DNA of 64,000 nucleotides from Thalassospira lucentensis (GCF_001613805.1 NZ_LPVY01000024.1:186001-250000); one strand, 5' to 3'; shown: positions 46,628-55,607, numbered from the stretch's first letter. Notes: generated from the sequence alone by a model not told the origin. Numbers and translations: made by a program.

Positions 46628-46660
46628 CCGCCCGCCGGATTTATCCTGCGGGCGGCTTTT
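46628..46660 (+). terminator. Terminator after prpE
   Basis: Stem CCGCCCGC / GCGGGCGG with a 12-nt loop, then CTTTT, 51 bp after the stop. Confidence 0.85.
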
Positions 46661-46822
46661 ATTGGGCTGGGGACGAGATTCATAACATATTGAAAAACAA
46701 ATCGTTTTCTGGAGAGTGAGTTTTTATCGGAAGTTTTTTCCAGTTTTCGGAAAAATGTTCTTTATTTGTTCTTTTGTTTGTGCCATAAAGACAAAGTCAA
46801 CGGGACAAATGCACCCGGATCA

Positions 46823-46862
46823 AAAACCCGCAAAGCGTCATGCGCTTTTGCGGGTTTTTGCG
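46823..46862. terminator. Strong bidirectional terminator
   Basis: AAAAACCCGCAAA paired with TTTGCGGGTTTTT around an imperfect inner stem; runs of T on both strands. It can end transcripts of the minus-strand MFS/GNAT operon and anything read from the plus side. Confidence 0.88.
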
Positions 46863-47766
46863 TTTCGGGCCGGGAAGACAGGAAAGCGACGATGATTGTT
46901 GAGCGATATGAAAGGCTGAGAGGGCGACGGCGACGTCACCAAAGGGACATCGATGGCGGATGGAAAAATCATTACGGGGGACGTGCGTCCGGGCGGTGAC
47001 GCCCGATAGCCTCGATAAGTTTCGGGGGGTATTTGCGAAAAACGGTTGGTAATCATGACGGGAGAAATGTGTCCTTCGGGCATGGGGACGTGCTGGAAGT
47101 GTGGGCGGGGCGAGAGGTGCAAGTTCGGCCTGGGCGGCGATGGTGACGGTGATGGTTGCAGCAGGGCCGAATTGCGACTGGATGAGATCGCCAGGGGCGA
47201 CAGCTCCGTCGATGCCAGATGGCCAAGCCGCGAAATCGTCGGGCCGCCAGACCATGCGAACACCGGGCAGGGGATTTGCCCGTTGCCCGTCTTGCGTCAC
47301 GTCCGCTAAGCCCGACCAGTCTGGCAAGGGCGGTATGGTGGGGGGCAGACCGTGGGAGCCGAGTAAGCCAGACCGGACCGGAGACGATGCGTCCGAAAAG
47401 TTTGGCAAGGGCAGCATCGAAAGGCGGGACAGGCAGATCGACGAAGGCACGGATCAGAACGCCGGGGCATTCAGGCCAGATCGGATTGTCAGACCATTCG
47501 ACTGCCCGGCGGATCGATCATCTTTGCGCAAGGCAGCGATAACCCGGTCATGGTCAGCACGCTTTGCGGAGAGTCCGGCATGGAGCCCGCTGTCGGACCT
47601 GCCGTGACGTTGGGCGATCGGGGGGCGATCAGGGGGCGAAAGTACCAATCAGGATAGGTTGTCCGTCGGCTGTTCCGTTGCCCCGATCAGGTTTGTTGGC
47701 TGGGGCATGGGACAATCTGAGTGCCCGCGGATTTGATTTGCGGGTGGCTTTTACGAAGGATGCCTA

Positions 47767-48990
47767 TCAGGCGATGGGGGCCGGGCGGGTTTCGGAGCTT
47801 TGCGGTCGTAACAGCAGGTAAAGCCACATGGCAGCCCCAAAGGCACAGGTCAGCAGGCCGATGGAAAGCCAGAGCGCGCCCGTCGGTCCCCAGAGTGTGA
47901 TGGCGCGTTCGTAGAGGCTGGGCGCGAGGGCGGAGAGGATAAAGCCCGGCACCAGCAATCGTCCGACCTGATGGCCGTATCGGGCATTGCCAAAGATCAT
48001 CAGGGGAAGGGTTCCGCGGGTGATTGTCAGGACGCCGTTTGCAGCCCCGTAAAGCAGGGTGAAGGTCATGGCGGCAAGCGCAAACTGATCGCCCCAGAAG
48101 GCAAGCACGAAACACAGCGGCAAAAGGGCCGTGGCAAACAATGTCAGGCTTGCCGGGGCGATGCGTTTGCCAAACAGGACTTCGGCGGCACGGGCGGCGG
48201 ATTGTCCGATACCGCGCAGCGATGCGGCATTGATCGCGGCGGCGGTGGTTAAGCCAAGCCCGATCAGGATCGCGATCATGTGGGCCGACATCGCGGCATT
48301 CACGACATTGAGCAGGGTGACGATCACGGCATACAGAAAGCCGCACAGGCGTTGATGTGTTGCCAGTCCCTGATCATCGGTATTGTCGGCATCATCGGAG
48401 GAATTGAGGGTGGTTCCCGTTCCCGAAGGTGCACTATGTCGGGCATCGGGGATGGCGGCGTACATCGGGACGGTCAGAAGGGCAAAACCGGCATAGGCGA
48501 CAAGGGCGATGGTGATGCCGAATTCAGACTGGATCAAATGGCCGAGCGGCCAGAAGACGGTTGAGGCCAGGCCGCCAAAAAGCGTGATCTGCCCCATCGC
48601 CCGTCTGGCATCGCGCCCGCCAATCCGGGCGAGGGTTGCAAAGGCCGCATCATAAAGCGTGGCCCGCATGGCAAGCCCAAGAACGATCCAGCCGATGAAA
48701 TGCATGATCTGCTGATCGGCGAATGCAAGGATCAGACAGCCAAGGGCATTGAGGCACGACCCCAACGTCATGATGATCCGCCCGCCGTGACGGTCGATCA
48801 TCCTGCCGCAAAAGGGCGAGACGACAGCCATGGTCAGAAGGCTTGCCGAGAAACCGGCATAAACCACGCTGCTGGACCAGCCGTGATGTTGGGCGATCAG
48901 GGTTCCGAAATTGCCAATCAGATAATAGGCCGTGCCCCAACTGATGAGCTGCCCCAGTCCCAGCTTTATGACGAGTGTGCGGGTGATCAT
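47767..48990 (-). CDS. MFS transporter
   Basis: 407 residues, twelve predicted membrane helices with a hydrophilic loop between helices 6 and 7 (ARHSAPSGTGTTLNSSDDAD). The MFS loop 2-3 signature appears as GRMIDRHGGR. Substrate unknown; MFS proteins beside acetyltransferases are often exporters. The start overlaps the GNAT gene by 4 bp (ATGA), so the two are translationally coupled. Confidence 0.88.
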   Translation of the reverse strand: MITRTLVIKLGLGQLISWGTAYYLIGNFGTLIAQHHGWSSSVVYAGFSASLLTMAVVSPFCGRMIDRHGGRIIMTLGSCLNALGCLILAFADQQIMHFIGWIVLGLAMRATLYDAAFATLARIGGRDARRAMGQITLFGGLASTVFWPLGHLIQSEFGITIALVAYAGFALLTVPMYAAIPDARHSAPSGTGTTLNSSDDADNTDDQGLATHQRLCGFLYAVIVTLLNVVNAAMSAHMIAILIGLGLTTAAAINAASLRGIGQSAARAAEVLFGKRIAPASLTLFATALLPLCFVLAFWGDQFALAAMTFTLLYGAANGVLTITRGTLPLMIFGNARYGHQVGRLLVPGFILSALAPSLYERAITLWGPTGALWLSIGLLTCAFGAAMWLYLLLRPQSSETRPAPIA

Positions 48991-49574
48991 TTATCGGCTG
49001 GGCCGGGGATGAGTGGTTGATCGGTGCCAAGCGGGCGTTGCATCAGAACCGAGTCAAGCCATGTGCCGAACTTGTAGCCGACATTGTGGAAGGTGCCGGT
49101 CATGTCGAAGCCGAATTTCCGATGCAGGGCAATCGATGCGTGGTTTTTGCTATCACCGATGGCGGCAACCATCTGCCGCCACGGACCGGCCTCGCAGCGT
49201 TCCAGAAGGGCCGCCATCAGGGCCGCACCGATCCCGTGCCCGACGTAATCCGGCGCGACATAGATCGAATTTTCCACCGTGTGGCGATAGGCCGAACGCG
49301 GGCGATAGAGACTGGCATAGCAATAGCCGACGATAACATCACCGCGCAGGGCGACCAGATAGGGCAGACCATAGCCACGAATGGCATCAAAGCGATTGGT
49401 GATTTCGGTCTCAGACGGCGGGATTTCTTCGAACGAGGCGGTACCGGTCAGAACATGGTGGCGGTAAATCGCGGTGATGGCGGCAATGTCGGAATGATTG
49501 GCATCGCGTATGACGAGATCGGACGTTTTGGCGGTTGCAGGCAGTGTATCGGTCGACATCGATCGGGATTCCAT
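48987..49574 (-). CDS. GNAT acetyltransferase, phosphinothricin-type
   Basis: 195 residues. The acetyl-CoA loop region VGHGIGAALMAALLERCEA and the segment LHRKFGFDMTGTFHNVGYKFG with WLD match the Pat/Bar (phosphinothricin/methionine sulfoximine) acetyltransferase group. It probably acetylates an amino-acid-like toxic compound. It is coupled to the MFS gene and divergent from a LysR regulator 92 bp away. Confidence 0.88.
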   Translation of the reverse strand: MESRSMSTDTLPATAKTSDLVIRDANHSDIAAITAIYRHHVLTGTASFEEIPPSETEITNRFDAIRGYGLPYLVALRGDVIVGYCYASLYRPRSAYRHTVENSIYVAPDYVGHGIGAALMAALLERCEAGPWRQMVAAIGDSKNHASIALHRKFGFDMTGTFHNVGYKFGTWLDSVLMQRPLGTDQPLIPGPADK

Positions 49575-49627
49575 ATCAGAGATTAACTGTATGGCGTGAC
49601 ATTAGCCGGTCATCTGAAATAAGATAA

Positions 49628-49649
49628 GATTTGTATTCTTATGCAAATC
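49628..49649. promoter_or_regulatory. Probable LysR-type binding site
   Basis: GATTTG, 10 nt, CAAATC: a T-N11-A-type inverted repeat in the 92-bp divergent spacer, 18 bp before the LysR gene. This is the standard position for an autoregulatory LysR box that also controls the divergent operon. Confidence 0.6.
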
Positions 49650-49666
49650 ATAAGGAATAGTTTTAG

Positions 49667-50566
49667 ATGCGTGGTCTTAACCTTGATCAGATGCATGCCT
49701 TTGCCGATGTCATCGAGCTTGGCAGTTTTTCTGCCGCCGCCGCCCGGCAGAATTTAAGCCAGCCTGCGATCAGTCAGCAGATCCGCCAGCTTGAAGATCG
49801 TCTTGGCGTGCGGTTGATTGAGCGCGTCGGCAAACGCGCGATGCCAACACCCGCCGGGCAGGCCTTGCTGGACCGGGTGGGGGAGATTGACGCATCCGTT
49901 CAGAACGCCCTGGATGCGGTGGCGGGATTTGCCAGTGGTACGGTCGGGCAGGTGCGCATCGGAACCGGTGCAACGGCCTGCATCTATTTCCTGCCAAAGG
50001 TTCTGGAGCAGTTGCAGCGCCGTTTCCCGAAGCTGGAAATCATCGTTCGCACCGGCAATACCAGCGACGTTCTGAAATCGATTGAGGAGAACAGCCTTGA
50101 TATCGGGCTGGTGACATTACCCGCCAGCGGGCGCAGTCTGGATATCGTGCCGGTTTTGACCGATCCGTTTGTCGCGATCTTTCCCGAGGGGATGGATGTG
50201 CCCGATCTGGTCCGGCCGGCTGATCTCGCAGATATTCCATTGGTTCTGTATGAACGCGGTGGCCAGACACGAACCATTGTTGATGACTGGCTGCGTGCGG
50301 CGGGGGTTGCCGGGCATTCCATCATGGAACTGGGCAGTGTCGAGGCGATCAAGGAACTGGTGGGTGCCGGGTTGGGAGCAACGATTTTGCCTGCCATGGG
50401 CGCACGGTTGGGCCGAACACAGTTCCCGATCAAGACCCGTAAGCTTGCCCCGGACCTTGCGCGCCGTCTGGCGCTTGTGGTCCGGCGCGACAAGGTGATG
50501 GGCAGCGGATTGCGCGAAGTCCGCAACGGATTGATTGCGGCAGCGCGTGACTGGACGGGGGCTTAG
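49667..50566 (+). CDS. LysR-family transcriptional regulator
   Basis: 299 residues. N-terminal winged helix with LGSFSAAAARQNLSQPAISQ, then a substrate-binding domain (about 90-295). AAGGAA lies 9 nt before the ATG. It is divergent from the GNAT-MFS operon, which it probably regulates in response to the compound handled by that pair. The ligand is unknown. Confidence 0.93.
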   Translation: MRGLNLDQMHAFADVIELGSFSAAAARQNLSQPAISQQIRQLEDRLGVRLIERVGKRAMPTPAGQALLDRVGEIDASVQNALDAVAGFASGTVGQVRIGTGATACIYFLPKVLEQLQRRFPKLEIIVRTGNTSDVLKSIEENSLDIGLVTLPASGRSLDIVPVLTDPFVAIFPEGMDVPDLVRPADLADIPLVLYERGGQTRTIVDDWLRAAGVAGHSIMELGSVEAIKELVGAGLGATILPAMGARLGRTQFPIKTRKLAPDLARRLALVVRRDKVMGSGLREVRNGLIAAARDWTGA

Positions 50567-50694
50567 GGTTCAGACTTGTTCAGAGCCAGAATGCCTCGGC
50601 GGCTACATCGGTTTCAGCGGTTATAAATCGTCGTCGAGGGGCCATGTTGGCCGACCCCCTCTACCGAGCGGGGCATCTCACATGCTAATCCCCG

Positions 50695-51558
50695 TCACTT
50701 TGCCGGATTGCGTGCGGTGACGATCCATGTCGCGCCGTCGATCATCACCGACTGCTCGTCGGAGCGGCCCGCGAAGGCAGCACGAACTGCGGCCGAGGCG
50801 CGGGAGCGGATATCGTCGGGCTGATCAGCGAGCGAGCGCGACAGTGGGCCAACCTCTAGCGTCATCTTCACCGCGTCGTCAATCGCCGCGTCCCGCGTTG
50901 CTCCTTCGCCAAACGGGATGGAAGCATCGAAGGGTGTGACAGTGATATCGGTGAAGCCAGCCGCCGTTAGGATGCGCGCTACCCGCTCCCGATCACCGAA
51001 CGAGAATGGGCCGGGCGCTTCGGGATCGGGGAGAGCCATCGTCGGGACGATATCCCTGATCGCGCTCATCGGCAGGCGCACCCAATCGTTTTCTGCCGCG
51101 CCGCGCCAGCAGACGAAAGCGACCCGTCCGCCCGGCTTGAGTGCCCGGCGCATATGGGCGAATGCCCTTGTCGGATCGTCAAAGAACATCACCCCGAAAC
51201 GCGAGAACAGGATGTCGAATGCGCCTTGGGGCAGCTTGACGCTGCTGGCGTCGGCTACCTGGAACAGGGCTGGCGTATCCTGTGGAGCAAGCGCGCGTGC
51301 TCGACCGATCAGCGGTTGGGAAATATCCACGCCTAGTATATGGCCTCCGGAGCCGACGCGGGTGGCGATATCCAGACTGGACGCCCCCGCACCGCAGCCG
51401 ACGTCCAACACGCGTTCGTCCGTGGCGGGTGCGGCGGCTTCGATTGCGGCCTGACCGAACGCCGCCATCATGGCGTCGAGCCGTGCCTGATGGACGACCC
51501 AGCGCTCCCCTCTTTGGTCATTCCAATCGGCGATCTGATAGGGGCTTTGCTCTGCCAT
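50695..51558 (-). CDS. Class I SAM-dependent methyltransferase
   Basis: 287 residues from an ATG with AAGGA 7 nt upstream. SAM motif I is VLDVGCGAGASSLDIA, followed by GVDISQPLIGRA and the post-I acidic residues; motif RRALKPGGRVAFVCW is typical. The substrate cannot be told. It begins an accessory-looking block (50.7-53.5 kb) whose codon choice appears different from the flanking genes, by eye. Its own cluster has no related pathway genes. Confidence 0.85.
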   Translation of the reverse strand: MAEQSPYQIADWNDQRGERWVVHQARLDAMMAAFGQAAIEAAAPATDERVLDVGCGAGASSLDIATRVGSGGHILGVDISQPLIGRARALAPQDTPALFQVADASSVKLPQGAFDILFSRFGVMFFDDPTRAFAHMRRALKPGGRVAFVCWRGAAENDWVRLPMSAIRDIVPTMALPDPEAPGPFSFGDRERVARILTAAGFTDITVTPFDASIPFGEGATRDAAIDDAVKMTLEVGPLSRSLADQPDDIRSRASAAVRAAFAGRSDEQSVMIDGATWIVTARNPAK

Positions 51559-51590
51559 GCTATATCCTTGTTCTGCCTCTTCCTTAGCTA

Positions 51591-51616
51591 GGCTCTCCCT
51601 CAGGCTAGAGGGAGCC
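51591..51616. other. Stem-loop between methyltransferase and oxidoreductase
   Basis: GGCTCTCCCTC and GAGGGAGCC pair with a two-base bulge and a short loop. No T-tract on either strand, so not a clear terminator; possibly a partial transcript end or processing site. Confidence 0.35.
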
Positions 51617-51689
51617 CCGCTCCTTCACGTCGGCCCGCACTCTTCTGAATAAGATAGCCCGCAGCAACCGAAGAAGGGAACCTGTGCTC

Positions 51690-52583
51690 TCAAACCAGCA
51701 TCGACTGCTGAGCGAAGATGCCCGCCATTGCGCCTTGCCATGTTGCCGTGGTGACCGAGGGAATGCCGGGGTTGGCAAGGTCACCGGCGGCGTAGATGCC
51801 GGGCACGCTGGTTTCGCGGCGTTCATCGGTCTTGATAGCGATGCCGACTGGCGTATCGACCGTGGCGAGGCCCAGTGATTCATGCAGGCTTGCAGAGGGC
51901 TTGGTGCGCGGATGCGCGAACAGGATATCGACTGCAACATCGAGGCCGGTATCGAGGTTGATTGTGGCATTATGCCCTCCCTGACGGGTGACCTCGATGA
52001 TCCGGCCATCAACGACAGATACCTGACGGCCCGCCAGATCGGCCCGTATGTCGGGTGCGATGTCGTGACCATCGGCGAAGACCGTCAAATTCTCGGTCCA
52101 ATCGTGAAACAGCCTGACCTGATTCATCGACTGCGGACCCGACCAGATAAGGCCCCAATGCTGGTCGGCGACTTCAAAGCCATCGCAGTAGGGGCAGGGG
52201 ATGATGGATGTGCCCCAGCTCTCGGCAAAGCCAGGAACAGCAGGCATCTGGTCGACAACGCCATAGCTCAGGATCAGGCGGCGTGTACCAAGGCTCTCGC
52301 CATCGCCAGTGAGGAGGGAGAAATTATCGATGGTGCCGGAGATGCTCTCGGCCCGGGCATTGACCAGCCTGATCGTGGGATATCGCGCTAGCTGCTGTCG
52401 CGCCTCGGCCAAGATGCTGGACGGTGGCCTGTGATCGTGACCGAGTACACCGTGCGAGTGGCCAGCGAAGCGATTGCGCGGCAGGCCGGTGTCGAGAACT
52501 GTGACCTTGCGGCGGGCGCGACCGAGTTGAAGGGCAGCGGCAAGGCCGGCAAAGCTGCCACCGATGATGATAACGTCATTCAT
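51690..52583 (-). CDS. Thioredoxin reductase-like FAD/NAD(P) oxidoreductase
   Basis: 297 residues from the ATG at 52583. FAD-binding DVIIIGGSFAGLAAALQLGR at the N-terminus, a redox CPYC motif (Cys130, Cys133) in PCPYCDGFE, and the second FAD motif GIYAAGDLANPGIP. It is shorter than classical TrxB and resembles stand-alone reductases of the group that includes gliotoxin/holomycin-type dithiol oxidases and NAD(P)H disulfide reductases. The electron partner is unknown. It is divergent from a TetR gene. Confidence 0.85.
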   Translation of the reverse strand: MNDVIIIGGSFAGLAAALQLGRARRKVTVLDTGLPRNRFAGHSHGVLGHDHRPPSSILAEARQQLARYPTIRLVNARAESISGTIDNFSLLTGDGESLGTRRLILSYGVVDQMPAVPGFAESWGTSIIPCPYCDGFEVADQHWGLIWSGPQSMNQVRLFHDWTENLTVFADGHDIAPDIRADLAGRQVSVVDGRIIEVTRQGGHNATINLDTGLDVAVDILFAHPRTKPSASLHESLGLATVDTPVGIAIKTDERRETSVPGIYAAGDLANPGIPSVTTATWQGAMAGIFAQQSMLV

Positions 52584-52822
52584 ATCAACGGGCTCCGTGT
52601 TGCGGATAGAGGAGGGAGAGTTGGCCGTAGCGCAAAATGGCGGGCAATACGTGCATGAGGCGAGCCGCGCGCAGGGCTCCGACATCGCCGAGATAGTGGT
52701 CCATCACTGTGTTGTCCTGCCATGCGATGCCGCATTCGATATCGCCGGACGACCTCGGGAAAATTGATTTGGGAGACAGGGTAAAATCCAATCTTTGGCT
52801 TGCAGATTTATGAAACTAAGTG

Positions 52823-52848
52823 GTATCGTAATTCTGAAATAAAGATAC
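52823..52848. promoter_or_regulatory. Possible operator in the oxidoreductase/TetR spacer
   Basis: GTATC and GATAC are 16 bp apart, overlapping a weak -10-like TATCGT (52824-52829) 18 nt after TTGCAG (52799-52804). A TetR dimer site would be expected here; the match is short. Confidence 0.3.
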
Positions 52849-52868
52849 TGTCAAGTACTGGAATTATC

Positions 52869-53522
52869 GTGACCGAAAAAAATAGCCATGCCCGGCGTGG
52901 CCGGCCCGTCAACGAGGCGCTTGGCCAAACGATCGTCGACGCCGCGCGCGAACTCTTTGTGGAATTGGGTTTTCAAGCGACGACAATGGACAAGGTCGCC
53001 GAGCGAGCGAAGATATCCAAGCTCAGCATCTATCGGCATTTCGAGAACAAGGAGGCACTGTTCAGCACGGCCATCGCGGACGGCTGCCATCAGTTTTTTG
53101 CACCGCAGGTCCTTCTTGAGGGTGTCGGCGGTTCGGTCGAAGATCAACTCATGGCGGTGGGATCATCCCTGCTTCGCACATTGTTGAACCCGGATGTCCG
53201 TAGTGTCGAAGCCATGGTCATGGCCGACAAGACGAATCAAAAGTCTTTAAGTAAGCTCCATTACGAAGCCGGCCCTGTCCATGTCATTACCCAAATCGAG
53301 ACTCTGTTGCGTCAGTTGCACGCGAAGGCGCTTCTGAACGTGCCCGATCCTCTCCGGTCCGCCCGTTTGTTTGCCGCGCTTTTCAAAGGATCCGATCTGC
53401 TGATTATCGCGCGCTTCGATGAGGCGAGAGCAGAGGACGATGACGAGATAGAATCCTATTGCCGATCCGCCGTCGCCATGTTTATCGCCGCGCACGGTGG
53501 CAGCGATTACACCGGCGGATAG
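52869..53522 (+). CDS. TetR/AcrR-family transcriptional regulator
   Basis: 217 residues from GTG at 52869; the frame is open further upstream but the extension is not family-like. The helix-turn-helix is ATTMDKVAERAKISKLSIYRHF, with a C-terminal ligand-binding helical domain. It probably controls the divergent thioredoxin reductase-like gene. The start choice is uncertain because no strong ribosome-binding site is seen. Confidence 0.85.
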   Translation: MTEKNSHARRGRPVNEALGQTIVDAARELFVELGFQATTMDKVAERAKISKLSIYRHFENKEALFSTAIADGCHQFFAPQVLLEGVGGSVEDQLMAVGSSLLRTLLNPDVRSVEAMVMADKTNQKSLSKLHYEAGPVHVITQIETLLRQLHAKALLNVPDPLRSARLFAALFKGSDLLIIARFDEARAEDDDEIESYCRSAVAMFIAAHGGSDYTGG

Positions 53523-53635
53523 CCATAAAACGATCATGACATCAAGGGATCCTCCCACAGCGGAGAATGCCCGTTGAATTTGCCTGGCGTCGCAATTGCA
53601 AATAGTGATTGGGGGTTGACCTTGGGGGCCTGGCC

Positions 53636-54445
53636 CTAGTCTTCTTCGGGGACGAAGAAGGTCGGGAATTCGGCGTTCGGTTCGGGGATATGCAGGGCAA
53701 CCCCGTGTTTTTCGATCATCTGAATGATGGCATCGGGCGGCGGGCAATCGGTGAAGAAGGCGGTTACCTGTGTGACGGAGCCGCCACGCACCACGGCATT
53801 CCGCCCGAATTTGGTGTGATCGGCCACCAGATAGGTCTGGCGCGAATTGGTCAGAATGGCGGAACGCGCACGGACTTCCTGTTCGTCAAAGTCGAGTAGG
53901 CTGCCATCGGCATCAATGCCGCCAACACCGAAAATGCCGTAATCGACCTTGTAGCTGTTGAAGAATGCCTCGACCTCTGGCCCCAGAACATCGCGGTCGC
54001 GATTGCGCAACCGGCCGCCGATCAGGGTGACGTCAAAGCTGTCATTGGTGGCGGCGACATAGGCAACATTGAGGTTGTTGGTGAAAATCCGCAAACCGCG
54101 ATGCTGCAAAAGCGCACTTGCCACCAGTTCCGGCGTGGTGCCGATTGAAAAGAACAGCGAGGCGCCATCGGGAATGGCGCGCGCGACCAGTGCCGCGATC
54201 TTGCGCTTTTCATTCACATGCAAAACCTTGCGCGCCCGATAGGCGATGTTTTCATGTTCAAGTGCCGGTTCAACCCCGCCGTGGCGACGTCGCAGTAATC
54301 CTTCGTCGCAAAGGGCGTTTACATCGCGTCGGATGGTTTGCGGGGTTACCTGAAAACGTTCGGCAAGCTGTTCAATGGTCTTGAAACCGTCAGCGCGGAC
54401 AAGTTCAACGATACTGGCCTGACGTTCAGTCGGACGTTTTTGCAT
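53636..54445 (-). CDS. DeoR/GlpR-family transcriptional repressor
   Basis: 269 residues. N-terminal helix-turn-helix (EQLAERFQVTPQTIRRDVNAL) and a C-terminal phosphosugar-sensing domain with FSIGTTPELVASAL and GGRLRNRDRDVLGP, as in GlpR. Such regulators respond to glycerol 3-phosphate or a similar phosphosugar. No glp genes are in the window, so its targets are elsewhere or it controls itself. Confidence 0.9.
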   Translation of the reverse strand: MQKRPTERQASIVELVRADGFKTIEQLAERFQVTPQTIRRDVNALCDEGLLRRRHGGVEPALEHENIAYRARKVLHVNEKRKIAALVARAIPDGASLFFSIGTTPELVASALLQHRGLRIFTNNLNVAYVAATNDSFDVTLIGGRLRNRDRDVLGPEVEAFFNSYKVDYGIFGVGGIDADGSLLDFDEQEVRARSAILTNSRQTYLVADHTKFGRNAVVRGGSVTQVTAFFTDCPPPDAIIQMIEKHGVALHIPEPNAEFPTFFVPEED

Positions 54446-54483
54446 GAGATGCTTCTTTGGCGATTGTTTTGCGGTTTTTGTTT

Positions 54484-54560
54484 AAGCGAATGTTATGGCG
54501 TGTTCATTTCAGGAATATTACCGTTTCACGGCATTCATATGAAACAAAACATATTCGCTT
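54484..54560. promoter_or_regulatory. Paired inverted sites upstream of the GlpR-type gene
   Basis: AAGCGAAT at 54484-54491 and its inverse ATTCGCTT at 54553-54560, about 60 bp apart and 39-115 bp before the start codon. They could be half-sites for autoregulation by DNA looping. Low confidence. Confidence 0.3.
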
Positions 54561-54576
54561 TTAGGTTGGTCACCAA

Positions 54577-54608
54577 AGAGAAAAGGCCGCCCGGTTGGGG
54601 CGGCCTTT
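54577..54608 (-). terminator. Terminator after trcR
   Basis: Minus strand: GGCCGCCCC, AA, CCGGGCGGCC, then TTTTCTCTTT, starting a few bases after the trcR stop. Confidence 0.9.
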
Positions 54609-54615
54609 GCATCGA

Positions 54616-55296
54616 TCAGGAGCGGAACAGGTTTTCTGCTGCTTCCATGTAATCGGATGTTTTGGGTTCTTCTTTCTTGCGATCGTCCTTCTTGCCGGGA
54701 TAATCCGGTTCCGGGTTGATCTGCAATTCTTCGGGCAGCGGATCGGGCTCGACATTCTTGACGACCTTTTCCGGGTTCTTGCTGCGCGCGATCACGACCT
54801 GTTTTTCAAGATCAAGTTCGATGCAAAGACCCATGGTCACCGGGTTGCGCGGTGTCAGGTTGGCCGAGTTCCAGTGCGTACGGTCGCGGATTTTGCCAAT
54901 CGTGTCCTTGGTGGTGCCGATCAGTTTGCAAATCTGCGCATCCGAGAGTTCCGGATGATGCTTGAGCAGCCACGCGATTGCATTCGGGCGATCCTGACGT
55001 TTGGAAACCGGGGTGTAACGAGCCCCTTTGCCATGTGCGCGCGGACGCGGCAGATCGGACTTTGCCATTTTCAGCAATGCACGCGGATCGGCTTCGCAGC
55101 GGGCGATCTCGTCTTTGGTCAACTGACCATTGGCAACCGGATCAAGGCCGACAATCCCCTGATTGACATCGCCATCGGCGATGGCCTGAATTTCCAGTTC
55201 ATGCAGCTCGGTAAAGGCTGCAATCTGCCGGAACGACAAGCCGGTATTGTCGATAAGCCATACGGCCGTTGCTTTGGGCATGAGGGGCTGAGCCAT
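54616..55296 (-). CDS. trcR: Cell cycle transcriptional regulator TrcR (DUF1013)
   Basis: 226 residues, ATG with AGGAGG 5 nt upstream. The family opening MPKATAVWLIDNTGLSFRQIA and the second helix-turn-helix-like part (LLKHHPELSDAQICKLIGTT) are visible; the C-terminus is acidic and Lys-rich. In Caulobacter, TrcR associates with RNA polymerase and activates many cell-cycle genes. A perfect 21-bp palindrome lies 210-230 bp upstream. Confidence 0.92.
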   Translation of the reverse strand: MAQPLMPKATAVWLIDNTGLSFRQIAAFTELHELEIQAIADGDVNQGIVGLDPVANGQLTKDEIARCEADPRALLKMAKSDLPRPRAHGKGARYTPVSKRQDRPNAIAWLLKHHPELSDAQICKLIGTTKDTIGKIRDRTHWNSANLTPRNPVTMGLCIELDLEKQVVIARSKNPEKVVKNVEPDPLPEELQINPEPDYPGKKDDRKKEEPKTSDYMEAAENLFRS

Positions 55297-55607
55297 AATT
55301 CCTCCTGTTTACTCTTTCTCATCTGGAGACCGGCGATGGGATGAACCCCAAAAACGCGGGAATATTTGCCCCAGAATATAATCTGTTTTGGTGTTCCGGC
55401 AACGCTGCAAAGGCAACCCAAAGTGGGTGCCGCGCGTCGCTGGAACCGCCACAGCGCTCTTTTCGATCAATGTGCGGTTAAAAGCAACAATCTGTTGCAG
55501 GTTATCGAAAAGAATATTTCTTTTCGTCCCGCAATCAAAGGCCAGTTGCCGGGAAAGGGTGAAGCCGGTACTGACCGAATATGCCTTCAACCCCGATCCG
55601 TAAACGA
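55297..55607. other. 311-bp spacer upstream of trcR
   Basis: No gene supported. It contains a small hairpin (GCAACA-atc-TGTTGC, 55484-55498) and the perfect palindrome at 55506-55526, and must carry the trcR promoter. The quinone oxidoreductase upstream on the same strand ends at 55608. Confidence 0.55.
55506..55526. promoter_or_regulatory. Perfect 21-bp palindrome upstream of trcR
   Basis: Arms CGAAAAGAA and TTCTTTTCG around the 3-nt centre TAT. Too short a loop for a normal RNA hairpin and no terminator tail, so more likely a binding site for a dimeric regulator. Confidence 0.5.

Larger units (their letters stand above)
46577..47766. other. 1.2-kb stretch without a convincing gene
   Basis: After the prpE terminator comes AT-rich sequence, then a strong two-way terminator at 46823-46862. 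From about 46870 to 47650 the sequence is GC-rich, with several overlapping reading frames on both strands and none having a good ribosome-binding site or recognisable family. On the minus strand, fragments with gene-like codon use appear in different frames, as if frameshifted. It may be a decayed minus-strand gene at the end of the GNAT-MFS transcript. Confidence 0.5.

Noticed and set aside
46797-47450. 217-codon minus-strand frame before the MFS gene
   Set aside because: It includes the strong terminator, has odd composition and no start signals. I describe the region as possibly decayed instead of calling a gene.
52585-52791. 68-codon minus-strand frame upstream of the thioredoxin-reductase-like gene
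   Set aside because: It could be a small coupled gene, but lacks a ribosome-binding site and any family signal, and overlaps the likely control region.
50567-53635. Genomic island with attachment sites
   Set aside because: The genes look accessory, but I found no tRNA, integrase, transposase or flanking direct repeats.
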